The notes beneath the pieces were generated by a model that saw only the letters and a program-made list of their open reading frames with translations, searched no databases and was not told the origin of the DNA. Below are positions 42,798 to 51,892 of a DNA stretch of 64,000 bases, in pieces. The stretch covers positions 62,001 to 126,000 of the forward strand of contig JAUYOG010000004.1 in the NCBI GenBank assembly GCA_030695945.1. Reading direction: 5' to 3'. Every line of letters begins with the position of its first letter. The first letter of the stretch is position 1. A program made the position numbers and the translations under genes. This DNA comes from Ramlibacter sp. GTDB lineage: Bacteria; Pseudomonadota; Gammaproteobacteria; Burkholderiales; Burkholderiaceae_C.

Positions 42798-44873
42798 CTA
42801 ATTCACGACCAGCGGCCGCATCATGTCGTGTTCCTCGTGCTCGAGGATGTGGCAATGCCACACGTACTCGTTGCCCCCCGTGCGCGGGCTCGGTGGAACC
42901 GTGAAAGGCAGGCCGACCGGCAGGTCGAAGCGCACGATGATGCGCGTCGCCTGGCCGGGGTTCATCCGCACCGTCTCCTTCCAGCCGAGTTCGTTGCGGT
43001 CCGGCGCCTGCGGCCGGCCCAGCCAGAGCGGCGTTCCGCCGGAATAGTTCATGGTGTTGAAGGCCTGCCGCGACAGGATCTGCACATTGACGAGATGGAA
43101 GTGCATGGGGTGCGTGTCGGCCGAGAGGTTGAGGATTTCCCACACCTCGACCGATCCGGCGTTGACGACTTCCGTGGGCGCATCGTGGTAGGCCCGGCCG
43201 AAGGAAACGCCCGCTCCCGCGGTCGATGCCGGCTGGTCGGTCCCGACGGCCTGCAGCAGGCGCCCGTACGCATCGAAGCCCTCGTTGAGGGTCAGGCGGC
43301 GTACCGGCACGCCCGGGGGAATGGCGGTGGGCACCCCCGGTTGTTGCGCAACGAGGAACGGCCCGTCCAGCGGGTTTTGCATGTTGCCGGCCGGCAAGCG
43401 GATGGATGCGTCCGCCGCACCGCTGCGCGCCATCACCCTGATCTGCAGCAATGCGCGGGTGTCCGGGGTGGAGCCGGGCACCGAGGCCGGCGTTTTCGGG
43501 TTGCCCGGGAAGTGGTCGTCTCCCGCGCTGCCGTTGGGGAACGGCGCCGCCGCGTCGTTGTAGAGGATGAGCACGGCGCCCGCGGGCACGTCCCTGAAGT
43601 CCACGACCAGGTCGGCGCGCTCCGCCGGCGCTAGCAACAGCTGCGATGAACCGCTGCCGTTCCACATGACGGGCGCCGGCAGGAAGCCGCCTTCGGTCCC
43701 GATCTGGAGGAGGGCCGGGCCGGCCTTGTTGGGCAGCGGGACCGTGGCATCCACGCCGCTTGAGCCCTTCGCATACACCAGCCGCGGGTTGAGGAAGCGC
43801 GAGTTGCAGGCGTTCAGCATCCGCAGGCGGTATTGCCGCTGCTCCACGACCAGGTACGGCGAGACCGTGCCGTTGACCAGGATCGTGTCGCCGAATTGCT
43901 CTGGCACCGCGGAGGGGCTCGGCGCGGGCAGCGGCGTCCACTTCTTCATGCGGGCTTCCTCATGCAGGTGCGGATACCAGAGATCGCCCGGTCGCGAAGC
44001 GGGCATCAGCGCCGACCATGTCGGATCGAGCGCGTGGGTGTCCGGGCCGACGAACGTCTTGTCCTGGAAGACCAGGTAGTGCGTCCTCGGGTCCGTCGGG
44101 CCCGGCAGGTCATACCCGATGGTCATCGTCTGGCTCTCATAGCTGTCGGTGATGACGTAGGCGGAAGCGAGCCCGGCATAGGCATTCAGGCGCGTGATGC
44201 CATGCGCGTGGTCGTGGTACCAGAGCAGGCGCGCGCCCTGGTTGTTGGGGTAGTAGTATTCGGCCGCGCCGCGACGCAACGAGGGATCGATCGCCTTGAA
44301 GACGTTGGCCCCGCCCTGAGCGTTCACGGCACTGGAGCCGTAGCCACCGGCCGGGTCGAACCAGGTGTGCGGCCCGCCATCGCTGATCCACGGCACGAAG
44401 CCGCCATGCAAATGCACGGATGCGTGATTCGCACCCTGGCCCTTGCCGGCGCCCGCGATGGTCGAGTCCACCGGAAGCAGATGCCGGTCGGGCAGCGCGT
44501 TGGTGGCGGTGACCTGCACCGGCGCGCCGCGCTGGGCCACGACGACGCCCCCGAGGTGGCGTTGGCTCCCCGGCGCGACGTTGCTTGGCCGGTAGCCCCA
44601 CAGGCGCGTCGGATTGGCGAGCGCCGGATGGAGCTGGTCTTCGAACTGCTCCAGTGAAATCGAATAGTGCGTCGCGGTGACGCCGCCCCTGTGGTGGCGC
44701 GTGCCGTCGCTGGCGGCGATCGGAATGCCCGCGCCGACGCCGCGCAGGGGCTGGATGAACTTGGCGAGGCCCGGACTGCGGCTGGAGGCCCATGCCGTTT
44801 GCCAACGGCCGCCGACAAGCACACCCGCACCGATGCCGGCGGTCGCCTGGATGAACCGACGCCTGTTCGACAT
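42798..44873 (-). CDS. Tat-exported multicopper oxidase (CotA / bilirubin oxidase-like)
   Basis: A 691-residue three-domain multicopper oxidase with a twin-arginine signal (NRRRFIQATAG, residues 3-13). Copper motifs occur in order: HLHGG and WYHDHAHG in domain 1, THPMHFHLVNVQ and WHCHILEHEEHDMM in the last domain (type 1 and trinuclear ligands). Closest in layout to CotA-type laccases and bilirubin oxidases. Probable roles are periplasmic oxidation of phenols, Cu(I) or Mn(II); the substrate is not readable. The ATG at 44873 has GGAGAG upstream. A strong hairpin lies in its leader. Confidence 0.85.
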   Translation of the reverse strand: MSNRRRFIQATAGIGAGVLVGGRWQTAWASSRSPGLAKFIQPLRGVGAGIPIAASDGTRHHRGGVTATHYSISLEQFEDQLHPALANPTRLWGYRPSNVAPGSQRHLGGVVVAQRGAPVQVTATNALPDRHLLPVDSTIAGAGKGQGANHASVHLHGGFVPWISDGGPHTWFDPAGGYGSSAVNAQGGANVFKAIDPSLRRGAAEYYYPNNQGARLLWYHDHAHGITRLNAYAGLASAYVITDSYESQTMTIGYDLPGPTDPRTHYLVFQDKTFVGPDTHALDPTWSALMPASRPGDLWYPHLHEEARMKKWTPLPAPSPSAVPEQFGDTILVNGTVSPYLVVEQRQYRLRMLNACNSRFLNPRLVYAKGSSGVDATVPLPNKAGPALLQIGTEGGFLPAPVMWNGSGSSQLLLAPAERADLVVDFRDVPAGAVLILYNDAAAPFPNGSAGDDHFPGNPKTPASVPGSTPDTRALLQIRVMARSGAADASIRLPAGNMQNPLDGPFLVAQQPGVPTAIPPGVPVRRLTLNEGFDAYGRLLQAVGTDQPASTAGAGVSFGRAYHDAPTEVVNAGSVEVWEILNLSADTHPMHFHLVNVQILSRQAFNTMNYSGGTPLWLGRPQAPDRNELGWKETVRMNPGQATRIIVRFDLPVGLPFTVPPSPRTGGNEYVWHCHILEHEEHDMMRPLVVN

Positions 44874-44892
44874 GATTCTCTCCCGCAAGAAG

Positions 44893-44923
44893 GAACGGCC
44901 AGCATCCATGCGGCTGGCCGTTC
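44893..44923 (-). terminator. Strong hairpin between the binding-protein gene and the multicopper oxidase gene
   Basis: GAACGGCCAGC - nine-base loop - GCTGGCCGTTC, an 11-base-pair perfect stem. On the minus strand it follows the TctC-type gene stop by about 86 bases and lies about 20 bases before the oxidase ATG; no U tract. Either a terminator with the oxidase promoter inside the region or a leader control structure. Confidence 0.45.
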
Positions 44924-45009
44924 GCGGGGTGATCTCCGTCAAACGAAAATCGCGGGCGCGGGGACTTTTACACCACCGCCGCGCTGCCCTGCGCAACGGT
45001 GATGCCGTG

Positions 45010-45969
45010 CTACTGCTTCTTGCCCAGGCCGAGCAGCTTCGCGCCTTCGGTATAGAGCTTCGTCTTGTCCTTCATGAAGGCGTCCATCTGCTCGACGCCC
45101 ACGTTGACCAGCTCGAAGCCGCTCTTGGCCGCGAGCTCCCTCATCTCCGGCTCGTTGTTGAGCGACGCGAACAGGTCGGACAGGCGCTTGCGTTCGGCCG
45201 CCGGGGTGGACTTGGGCACGCCGATGCCGCGATAGGCGCCGTCGACCCAATCCACGCCAAGCTCCCGGAACGTGGGCACATCGGGCATCAGCGGGTGGCG
45301 CTTTTCCATGGCAACCGCCAGCGCGCGCACCTTGCTCTTGTTGTTGATGGCGAACGCGGTGTACGTGACGGCGCCGTCGATCTGGTTGCCGACGACGGCC
45401 AGCGCCATGTCGCCCGTGCCCTTGTACGGCACGTAGGTGCTCTTGATGCCGAAGGCGGCGTTCAGCCGCTCGTGGGAGGCGTGGTTGGCCGAGTTGCGGC
45501 CCGAGCCGCCCAGGTTCATCTTGCCCGGCTCCTTCTTGGCCGCGGCGATGAAGTCCTGGAAGGTCTTGTGCGGGCTGTTCTCCGGAACCACCAGCGCGTC
45601 AGGGGTGAAGTGGTACCAGAAAACCGGCGTCACGTCGGCCGTCTTGTACTGCACCTCGCCTTCGATCGGCTGGAACACGATGTGCGGCAGGTTGACGCCG
45701 ACGATGTTGGTGCCGTCGGCGGGCAACGAATTCATCTGCGTCCACATGAGCGCGCCGCCGGCGCCGGCCTTGTACTGGATGATGGTGTCGATGGCCGGGC
45801 ACTTCTTCTTGAGCACCACCTGCTGGTGCCGCGCCGACAGGTCCGATTCGCCGCCCGGCGGGAAGGCCTGCCAGTACAGCACGTTCTTCTCGGGACACGC
45901 CTGCGCCATGACGGCCGGGGCCGCCGCAAGGGCGAGGATGCCGATCCACTTGCTGATGCCGAATTTCAT
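45010..45969 (-). CDS. Bug/TctC-family periplasmic binding protein
   Basis: A 319-residue extracytoplasmic solute receptor with a Sec signal (cleavage near VMAQA). Features of the family: FPPGGESDLSARHQ ligand loop, KAGAGGALMW, YTAFAINNKSKVRALAV, and DVPTFRELGVDW. Such receptors serve tripartite tricarboxylate transporters or act as sensors; TctAB membrane genes are not in the window. AGGAGA precedes the ATG. It follows the TtuC-like gene on the same strand by 34 bases, so tartrate or a related hydroxy-acid is a plausible ligand. Confidence 0.85.
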   Translation of the reverse strand: MKFGISKWIGILALAAAPAVMAQACPEKNVLYWQAFPPGGESDLSARHQQVVLKKKCPAIDTIIQYKAGAGGALMWTQMNSLPADGTNIVGVNLPHIVFQPIEGEVQYKTADVTPVFWYHFTPDALVVPENSPHKTFQDFIAAAKKEPGKMNLGGSGRNSANHASHERLNAAFGIKSTYVPYKGTGDMALAVVGNQIDGAVTYTAFAINNKSKVRALAVAMEKRHPLMPDVPTFRELGVDWVDGAYRGIGVPKSTPAAERKRLSDLFASLNNEPEMRELAAKSGFELVNVGVEQMDAFMKDKTKLYTEGAKLLGLGKKQ

Positions 45970-46003
45970 ACTGCTGTCTCCTGGTTGGAATTGATCGTAC
46001 GGG

Positions 46004-47098
46004 TCAGGCGGCGCGCCGCTGGTCCGCGCCATTCTGGGCAAACAAGGCGCAGACGGCATTGGTGACTTCCTCAGTACGCGCATTGCCGCCGAGGTCTTTG
46101 GTGTGCAGCTGGGGATTGGCGGTAACCGCTTCGATCGCCGCCATCAATTGGGAAGCGGCTTCGGGCTCGCCGATGTGTTCGAGCAGCATGACACAGCTCC
46201 AGAACGTGCCGACCGGGTTGGCCAGGCCCTTGCCCATGATGTCGAACGCCGAGCCATGGATGGGCTCGAACATCGAGGGATAGCGGCGCTCGGGATCGAT
46301 GTTGCCGGTGGGCGCGATGCCCAGGCTGCCGGCCAGCGCCGCGGCCAGGTCGGACAGGATGTCCGCGTGCAGGTTGGTCGCCACCAGCGTGTCCAGCGAC
46401 GCGGGTCGGTTGACCATGCGCGCAGTGCAGGCGTCGACCAGTTCCTTGTCCCACTTCACGTCCGGGAATTCCTTGCTGACCTGCAGCGCGATCTCGTCCC
46501 ACATCACCATCGCATGGCGCTGGGCATTCGACTTGGTCACCACCGTCAGCAGCTTGCGCGGCCGCGACCGGGCCAGGCGGAAGGCGTAGCGCATGATGCG
46601 CTCGACGCCGGCCCGAGTCATCACGCTCAGGTCGGTGGCCACCTCGATCGGGTGACCCTGGTGGGCGCGGCCGCCGACCCCGGCGTACTCGCCCTCGGAG
46701 TTCTCGCGCACGATCACCCAGTCCAGGTCGTTCGGGCCGCAGCGCTTGAGCGGTGCATCGATGCCGGGCAGGATCCGCGTGGGCCGTACGTTGGCGTACT
46801 GGTCGAAGCCCTGGCAGATCTTCAGACGCAGGCCCCACAGCGTCACGTGGTCGGGGATGTGCGGGTCGCCCGCCGAGCCGAACAGGATGGCGTCCATTCC
46901 CCGGAGCGCGTCGAGGCCGTCGGCCGGCATCATCTCGCCATGCGCACGGAACCAGTCGCCGCCCCAGCCGAAGCTGGTGAACTCGAAAGCGAAATCCCCG
47001 CGCGAACGGGCCAGCGCCTGCAGCACCGCCTGCCCGGCCGGCACCACTTCCTTGCCGATGCCGTCACCGGGGATGCACGCGATCCTGTAGCTCTTCAT
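46004..47098 (-). CDS. ttuC: Tartrate dehydrogenase / D-malate dehydrogenase family
   Basis: A 364-residue beta-decarboxylating dehydrogenase of the isocitrate/isopropylmalate family: YRIACIPGDGIGKEVVPAG at the start, the RENSEGEYAGVGGRAH substrate loop near 130 (the tartrate/D-malate type), NLHADILSDLAAALAGSLGIAPTGNI near 242 and MFEPIHGSAFDI near 275. The family oxidises tartrate and D-malate using NAD. Grouped with a TctC-type receptor and ttuD. Exact substrate between tartrate and D-malate is open. Confidence 0.84.
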   Translation of the reverse strand: MKSYRIACIPGDGIGKEVVPAGQAVLQALARSRGDFAFEFTSFGWGGDWFRAHGEMMPADGLDALRGMDAILFGSAGDPHIPDHVTLWGLRLKICQGFDQYANVRPTRILPGIDAPLKRCGPNDLDWVIVRENSEGEYAGVGGRAHQGHPIEVATDLSVMTRAGVERIMRYAFRLARSRPRKLLTVVTKSNAQRHAMVMWDEIALQVSKEFPDVKWDKELVDACTARMVNRPASLDTLVATNLHADILSDLAAALAGSLGIAPTGNIDPERRYPSMFEPIHGSAFDIMGKGLANPVGTFWSCVMLLEHIGEPEAASQLMAAIEAVTANPQLHTKDLGGNARTEEVTNAVCALFAQNGADQRRAA

Positions 47099-47209
47099 CG
47101 AAACCGTCCTGTCGTGGAAATACAGGACGAATCTAAGGCCAGGGGGCCGTGCCGGCGTCGCCCTGGATTCACAGCATTGTGAACCTGGGCCTCAATAATG
47201 CGGGGGCGA

Positions 47210-48292
47210 TCAGATCGCGCGGTTCAGGTCCACGTCGAGGCCGGCCTGCTTCATCTCGCGCGCGAGCAGCAGCCGCCACAGGCCGCCGCCGTCCATGGCA
47301 TGGCGCGCGAACCCCTCGATGCCGGCCACCGGCGCGGCCTGGCCAGCCAGCACGAAACAGACGCGGGCGGGGCCGAGCGCGCCGAGCAGATAGCCGATCT
47401 CCAGCAGGTCGCCGGCGCCGCCGCCCGTGTCGCCGGCCGGCATCGCCACCACCGCGAAATCGAGGTCGCGCAGCGCGTCGACCCGGGCGATGAGGGTGGC
47501 GTCGCCATCCTGCGCCGCGGCGACGGCGACGGCCTCCAGGCCCAGCTGGGCGAGGAAGGCGGTGACGGCGTCGCGGGTCGCGGCGTCGAGCCGGCAGATG
47601 ACGGCGACGCGGCGTCCGGCCGGGCGTCGGGCCGCAGTCTCGGACAGGGAAACAGGTGCGGTTGCGGACATGGTTGCGGCTTTCGGTGCAGGGGTTGGCA
47701 TGGGCGTCGGGACGGGTGTGGGCGCAAGGGTTGGCGCAGGTGTCGGTGCCGGTGTGGGCGCCGCCGTCGGGGCAGGCGTGGGCACAGCCGTGGGCGCCGG
47801 CGTGGGTGCAGGTGTCGGTGCCGGTGTCGGCGCGGCGGTCGGCGCCGGCGTGGGCGCGGCGGTCGGCGCCGGCGTCTTCGCGGGCGCGTGCGGCGCCGGG
47901 TGATGCGCGGCGCTTTCCTTCGCCTCGAGCCGCTCTGCCAGGTGCTTCTTCACGGCGTTCAGGTTCGCCACCGCGCGGTCGATGTCCTTGCGCAAGGCGT
48001 CGCCCAGCTCGTCGCTCGAATAGCGGTCGCCGAACATGGTGTCGAGTTCCGCGCCCATCGGGCCGATCGCGTACTGCCTGTATTCCGCGGACTTCGGCCC
48101 GAGGGCGTCGGACAGCAGCGTGTTGACCTGCGCCTGCAGGGCCTCGATGCGTGGATCCCAGCGCTCCTGGATGCCTGCGGGGTCGAACGTGCGCAGCTCC
48201 TTGATGCGCCAGCCGATCTTGTCGATAGCGCCTTCCAGCTCTTTCCTGTCGTGTGCGCTCAAGGGCCTCGCGGCAGCTTTTGCAGTGGACAT
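47210..48292 (-). CDS. TIR-like (CAP12/PCTIR type) nucleotide-binding protein with Pro-Ala-Thr linker
   Basis: A 360-residue protein in three parts. Residues 1-125 are helical ([21 protein letters not shown]; a [31 protein letters not shown] coil). Residues about 133-205 are a near-perfect P-A-P-T/A-A-P-T-P repeat. Residues 227-360 match the predicted nucleotide-binding TIR-like domain: RRVAVICR start, [33 protein letters not shown] with the conserved glutamate at 298, and the diagnostic end [20 protein letters not shown]. Proteins with this domain include NAD-consuming antiphage effectors. It stands alone, divergent from a lysR gene. Activity is inferred. Confidence 0.72.
   Translation of the reverse strand: MSTAKAAARPLSAHDRKELEGAIDKIGWRIKELRTFDPAGIQERWDPRIEALQAQVNTLLSDALGPKSAEYRQYAIGPMGAELDTMFGDRYSSDELGDALRKDIDRAVANLNAVKKHLAERLEAKESAAHHPAPHAPAKTPAPTAAPTPAPTAAPTPAPTPAPTPAPTAVPTPAPTAAPTPAPTPAPTLAPTPVPTPMPTPAPKAATMSATAPVSLSETAARRPAGRRVAVICRLDAATRDAVTAFLAQLGLEAVAVAAAQDGDATLIARVDALRDLDFAVVAMPAGDTGGGAGDLLEIGYLLGALGPARVCFVLAGQAAPVAGIEGFARHAMDGGGLWRLLLAREMKQAGLDVDLNRAI
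47681..47875 (-). repeat. In-frame PAPT-repeat coding minisatellite
   Basis: Repeated units based on CCGGCACCGACACC / GGCGCGGCGGTC encode the Pro-Ala-Thr linker of the TIR-like protein. Such a run can change length by slippage in whole codons. Confidence 0.8.
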
Positions 48293-48363
48293 TCAGGTCC
48301 CCATTGTTGAGGTTTCGACTGTAAACGGGGCGAGAATCGACCCCACAGCCCCGGAGTAACAAG

Positions 48364-49299
48364 ATGTCAGCCGCGCCCGCCGCCTCGTCCGAGATGACTT
48401 TCTTCAGCCTGCTGGCGCGCTGCGGCAGCCTGTCCGCCGCCAGCCGCGAACTGGGCGTGTCCACCCCGGCCGTGAGCAAGCGGCTGGCGCAGCTGGAACA
48501 CCGTCTGGGCGTGCGGCTGCTGGCGCGCACCACCCGGCGCGTGAGCCTGACCCCGGAAGGCGAGCTGTACCTCGACAGCGCGCGACGCATCCTCGCCGAT
48601 ATCGACGACGTGGAGCGCCAACTTGCCGGCGCGATGGCCGCCCCCAGCGGACTGTTGCGCGTAAACACCACGCTCGGGTTCGGCCGCAGCCACATCGCGC
48701 CGCTGGTCTCGCAATTCGCGAAGGCCCATCCCCGCATCCAGGTCCAGCTGCAGCTCACCGTGGACCCTCCGCCGCTCACCGACGACGCCTTCGACGTGTG
48801 CGTGCGCTTTGGCGAGCCGCCCGATGCGCGGGTCGTCGCGCGCCAGCTGGCACCCAATCGCCGGCTGCTGTGCGCCTCGCCCGCCTACCTCGAACGCAAC
48901 GGCACGCCGAAGTCGCCTGCCGACCTGGCGCAGCACAACTGCATCGGCATCCGCCAGGGCGACCAGGCGTACGGCGTGTGGCGCCTCGCGTCGGGCCGGC
49001 GCGCAGAAACCGTCAAGGTCAGGGGCAACCTGAGCAGCAATGACGGCGAGATCGCCGTGAGCTGGGCGCTCGCGGGGCACGGCATCGTCATGCGCGCCGA
49101 ATGGGACGTCGCGCGCTACCTGCGCAGCGGCCGGCTGAAGCAGGTGCTGGAGAACTGGAAGACGCCGCCCGCCGACATCCACGCCGTCTACCCGCAACGC
49201 CACCACGTCTCGGCGCGGGTGCGCACCTTCGTCGATTTCCTGGCCGCCCACTTCGCCAAGGCCTCGACGCGCGCGGCCGGGATGGTCAGCGGCTGGTAG
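48364..49299 (+). CDS. LysR-family transcriptional regulator
   Basis: A 311-residue LysR regulator: N-terminal helix-turn-helix (FFSLLARCGSLSAASRELGVSTPAVSKRLAQLEHRLGVRLLARTTRRVSLT) and a substrate-binding co-inducer domain. It is close to the DSD/CrgA-like subgroup often found near tartrate or malate genes, but this is a weak indication; the TIR-like gene lies between it and ttuC. Its last 14 bases overlap the end of the convergent GH2 gene. Confidence 0.83.
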   Translation: MSAAPAASSEMTFFSLLARCGSLSAASRELGVSTPAVSKRLAQLEHRLGVRLLARTTRRVSLTPEGELYLDSARRILADIDDVERQLAGAMAAPSGLLRVNTTLGFGRSHIAPLVSQFAKAHPRIQVQLQLTVDPPPLTDDAFDVCVRFGEPPDARVVARQLAPNRRLLCASPAYLERNGTPKSPADLAQHNCIGIRQGDQAYGVWRLASGRRAETVKVRGNLSSNDGEIAVSWALAGHGIVMRAEWDVARYLRSGRLKQVLENWKTPPADIHAVYPQRHHVSARVRTFVDFLAAHFAKASTRAAGMVSGW

Positions 49300-51835
49300 G
49301 TTCTCCGGGCCGGATCGTGGCAGCCGCCGCCGCGTTGAGGGCGTGGACGGTTCCATGCAGTTCGGCCGGCTCTCGCGAGCGCAGGACGACACGGGCCTGT
49401 GCTCCGGGTGCCAGGTGGAAGTACTCGTCCTCCGCCTCGAAGCCCGGGATGTCGAAGTGCACAGCCAGGGCAGTCTTGCACGTGGTCACCGTCAGTTCGG
49501 CCGTGCAGGCGTCGATCTTTGTCGCGGTGGCACGGAGCCCGGGGTCGGTGCCGAACAGCGCCGGCATGCCGGCCGGGAAATGGAACGCCGTCGCGATCGC
49601 TTGGCCATGCGCGTCCTTCAGCGTCACTAGCACCGTGTCGCAGGGCGGCGGGCCGAAACGGTAGGCGTACGTCAGGTCGACGAAGCGGTCGAGCAAATCG
49701 AGCGCGGGCACGGTGCACGCACCGCGAGCAGGCAGGGTGAGCGCGAGGCGGCCGCTGGCGATTTCCGTTTCGCCGTGCTGCCACGCCTTCAGTTCGAGCT
49801 GCACCTGCGTGTCGCGGCCGCGCTCGTTGACAAGGTGCACGGACAGGCCATTGCCACCTTCGTCCGTCACCGACACCGTGATCGGCTGCAAGGCCCGCCG
49901 CAAGTAATGCCAGCAGGCCTTGGGCGAGCCCGAGTCGTCGACCACGCCCCAGCCCGCGCCGGCCCAGAGGTCACGCAGGAAGAGGACCATCGCGCCGCCG
50001 CAGCGCGACGCGGGGCGTCGCCATTCGGCGAACGCCGCCGCCATGACCTCGCCGGAGACAACGCGGCTCAAGGTGAGGTAGCGGCCGTGATCGGCGTAGC
50101 GCAGCTTCTGGGGGTCCACGCCGAACACGGCACGCAGGTAATGGTCGCGCACGTCGTCGAAGTCCCAACCCGCGCCCAGGTCGCGCGGCGAGCGCGCCTT
50201 CCACTGCGGATGGTGCACGCGCGTCGCAAGGCCGCCGGGCATGCGCGCGATCGTGGCGTCGGAAGGGACGTTCGCGAACGCGAGGCATTCGGTGGCGAAC
50301 TTCAGGTCGGCGCGGCGGGCGTCCTCCAGCGGCCGCAGGTAGGCACCCACGCCGTAATAGGAAGTGGTGCCGACGTCGGCCTGGTGGGGCATCGATCCGC
50401 CGTGCGCGCTCGACGGCCAATAGGGCGTGCGTGGCGCACCGGCGGCGCACACCTTCGCGAGCACCTTCTCGAACAGCGGCGACGACCATCGCTCGCGCGG
50501 CGCGCCCCACATCGCGGCCTGCTGCCCGGCCTCGCTGTTGCCGCACAGGACGGCAAGGCTCGGATGCGGGTGCAGGCGACTCAACTGCTGCGTGGCTTCG
50601 GCCGTGACGGATCGCATGAAGGCCTCGTCGTCCGCCGGGTAGTCCATGCTGGCGAACATAAAGTCCTGCCACACCAGCACGCCGAGCTCGTCGCAGGCCG
50701 CGTAGAAGTGGTCCTCCTCGTAGACAGCGGTGCCGGTGACGCGCACCATGTTCATGCCCGCATCGCGGGCCTGGCCCACGGCGGCGTGGTACTGCCCCGG
50801 TGACGCCCGCAGGCCGACCGGGTCCAGCGGCGTCCAGCACGCGCCGCGGCAGAACACCGGCACGCCGTTGACCTTGAGGCGGAAACTGCCACCGGCAGTG
50901 TCGAGCTCGATGGTGCGAAACCCGATCGCGCCCAGGGCGCACTCCGCCTCGCCGCCCGGTCCATTCAATTTCAGGCTGGCCGCGTACAGCGCGGGCTCGC
51001 CGTGGGTGTGCGGCCACCACATGTCGGCATCGGGGACCACCAGCGCACCGGAGAGACAGCGCGCATTCGCACCGCGGGCCAGCCGTTGGACATGCTTGCG
51101 CCCACCGCGCTCCACGCACAGCTCGGCCTCCACGGCCCCGCCGCCGGGCAATTCGATGCTGCAGGCAACGATGCCGTCGGTGCCACGCACGGAAACGTCG
51201 AGGTGCACATCGGTGACATGGAGAGCATCGCGCCGCTGCAGCCACACGTCGCGCCATGGCCCGGCCACGGCGCAAGGCGGCGACCACCCCGGCGTGCGTC
51301 CGAGCAAGGTGGTGCGCAACCAGCGCAATTGCTGGTGCGCCAGCATCGGCGTGCGCCAGCGCGGGCGCGGCCGGCGCCGGGCGAGTTCGACCGACAACGA
51401 CGCGAAGCGGATCAGCAGCTCGTTGCCGGCCGGCCGCAACAGGTCCGTGACGTCGCACTCGTGCGCCAGGAACATGTTGGCGCTTTCCAGCAGCTGCTGG
51501 CCGTTAAGCCAGGCCGTGGCGAGCGTTGCGAGCCCATCGAAGCCGAGCACGACGCGCTCATCCGTGACCCATTCGGCCGCGTCGAACCCCACCCGGTACC
51601 ACCAGTCGCTCGCATCGAAGTCGCGGGCCGGGCCGTCGAGCGTCCACACCCCGCGCTCGCGTAATGACGCGGCGGCGGGCATCGCCTCGTCGATCGTGAG
51701 CCACGCACCGGGCAAAGCGTCGAGCTCGGCCGCACTCGTGCCGGGCGCGCATTCGCGGATCGCCCAAGTCCCCGGCAGCGGCTGGCGGCCGCGGCCCGGT
51801 TTCAAGCTGGAACAAATCAACGTCGTGCGCTCCAC
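49286..51835 (-). CDS. Glycoside hydrolase family 2, beta-mannosidase-like
   Basis: An 849-residue GH2 enzyme: sugar-binding beta-sandwich (VVLGFDGLATLATAWLNGQQLLESANMFLAHECDVT), immunoglobulin-like domain, then a TIM barrel. The acid/base glutamate is in VLCGNSEAGQQ and the nucleophile in KFATECLAFANVP, both in the beta-mannosidase pattern. No signal peptide, so cytoplasmic. The GTG start at 51835 lacks a clear ribosome site and is uncertain by up to about ten codons. Divergent from the DUF1839 gene with 57 bases between. Substrate not established. Confidence 0.8.
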   Translation of the reverse strand: MERTTLICSSLKPGRGRQPLPGTWAIRECAPGTSAAELDALPGAWLTIDEAMPAAASLRERGVWTLDGPARDFDASDWWYRVGFDAAEWVTDERVVLGFDGLATLATAWLNGQQLLESANMFLAHECDVTDLLRPAGNELLIRFASLSVELARRRPRPRWRTPMLAHQQLRWLRTTLLGRTPGWSPPCAVAGPWRDVWLQRRDALHVTDVHLDVSVRGTDGIVACSIELPGGGAVEAELCVERGGRKHVQRLARGANARCLSGALVVPDADMWWPHTHGEPALYAASLKLNGPGGEAECALGAIGFRTIELDTAGGSFRLKVNGVPVFCRGACWTPLDPVGLRASPGQYHAAVGQARDAGMNMVRVTGTAVYEEDHFYAACDELGVLVWQDFMFASMDYPADDEAFMRSVTAEATQQLSRLHPHPSLAVLCGNSEAGQQAAMWGAPRERWSSPLFEKVLAKVCAAGAPRTPYWPSSAHGGSMPHQADVGTTSYYGVGAYLRPLEDARRADLKFATECLAFANVPSDATIARMPGGLATRVHHPQWKARSPRDLGAGWDFDDVRDHYLRAVFGVDPQKLRYADHGRYLTLSRVVSGEVMAAAFAEWRRPASRCGGAMVLFLRDLWAGAGWGVVDDSGSPKACWHYLRRALQPITVSVTDEGGNGLSVHLVNERGRDTQVQLELKAWQHGETEIASGRLALTLPARGACTVPALDLLDRFVDLTYAYRFGPPPCDTVLVTLKDAHGQAIATAFHFPAGMPALFGTDPGLRATATKIDACTAELTVTTCKTALAVHFDIPGFEAEDEYFHLAPGAQARVVLRSREPAELHGTVHALNAAAAATIRPGEPTSR

Positions 51836-51892
51836 ACATGAGCCAGTGGCGCTGCCAGAATATCTGTAACCCTTGATCCGAGTTGTAAGACG

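Noticed and set aside
47681..47875. Tandem repeats that might suggest a CRISPR array
   Set aside because: Units are short, contiguous and in frame, encoding a Pro-Ala-Thr linker; there are no spacers and no cas genes.
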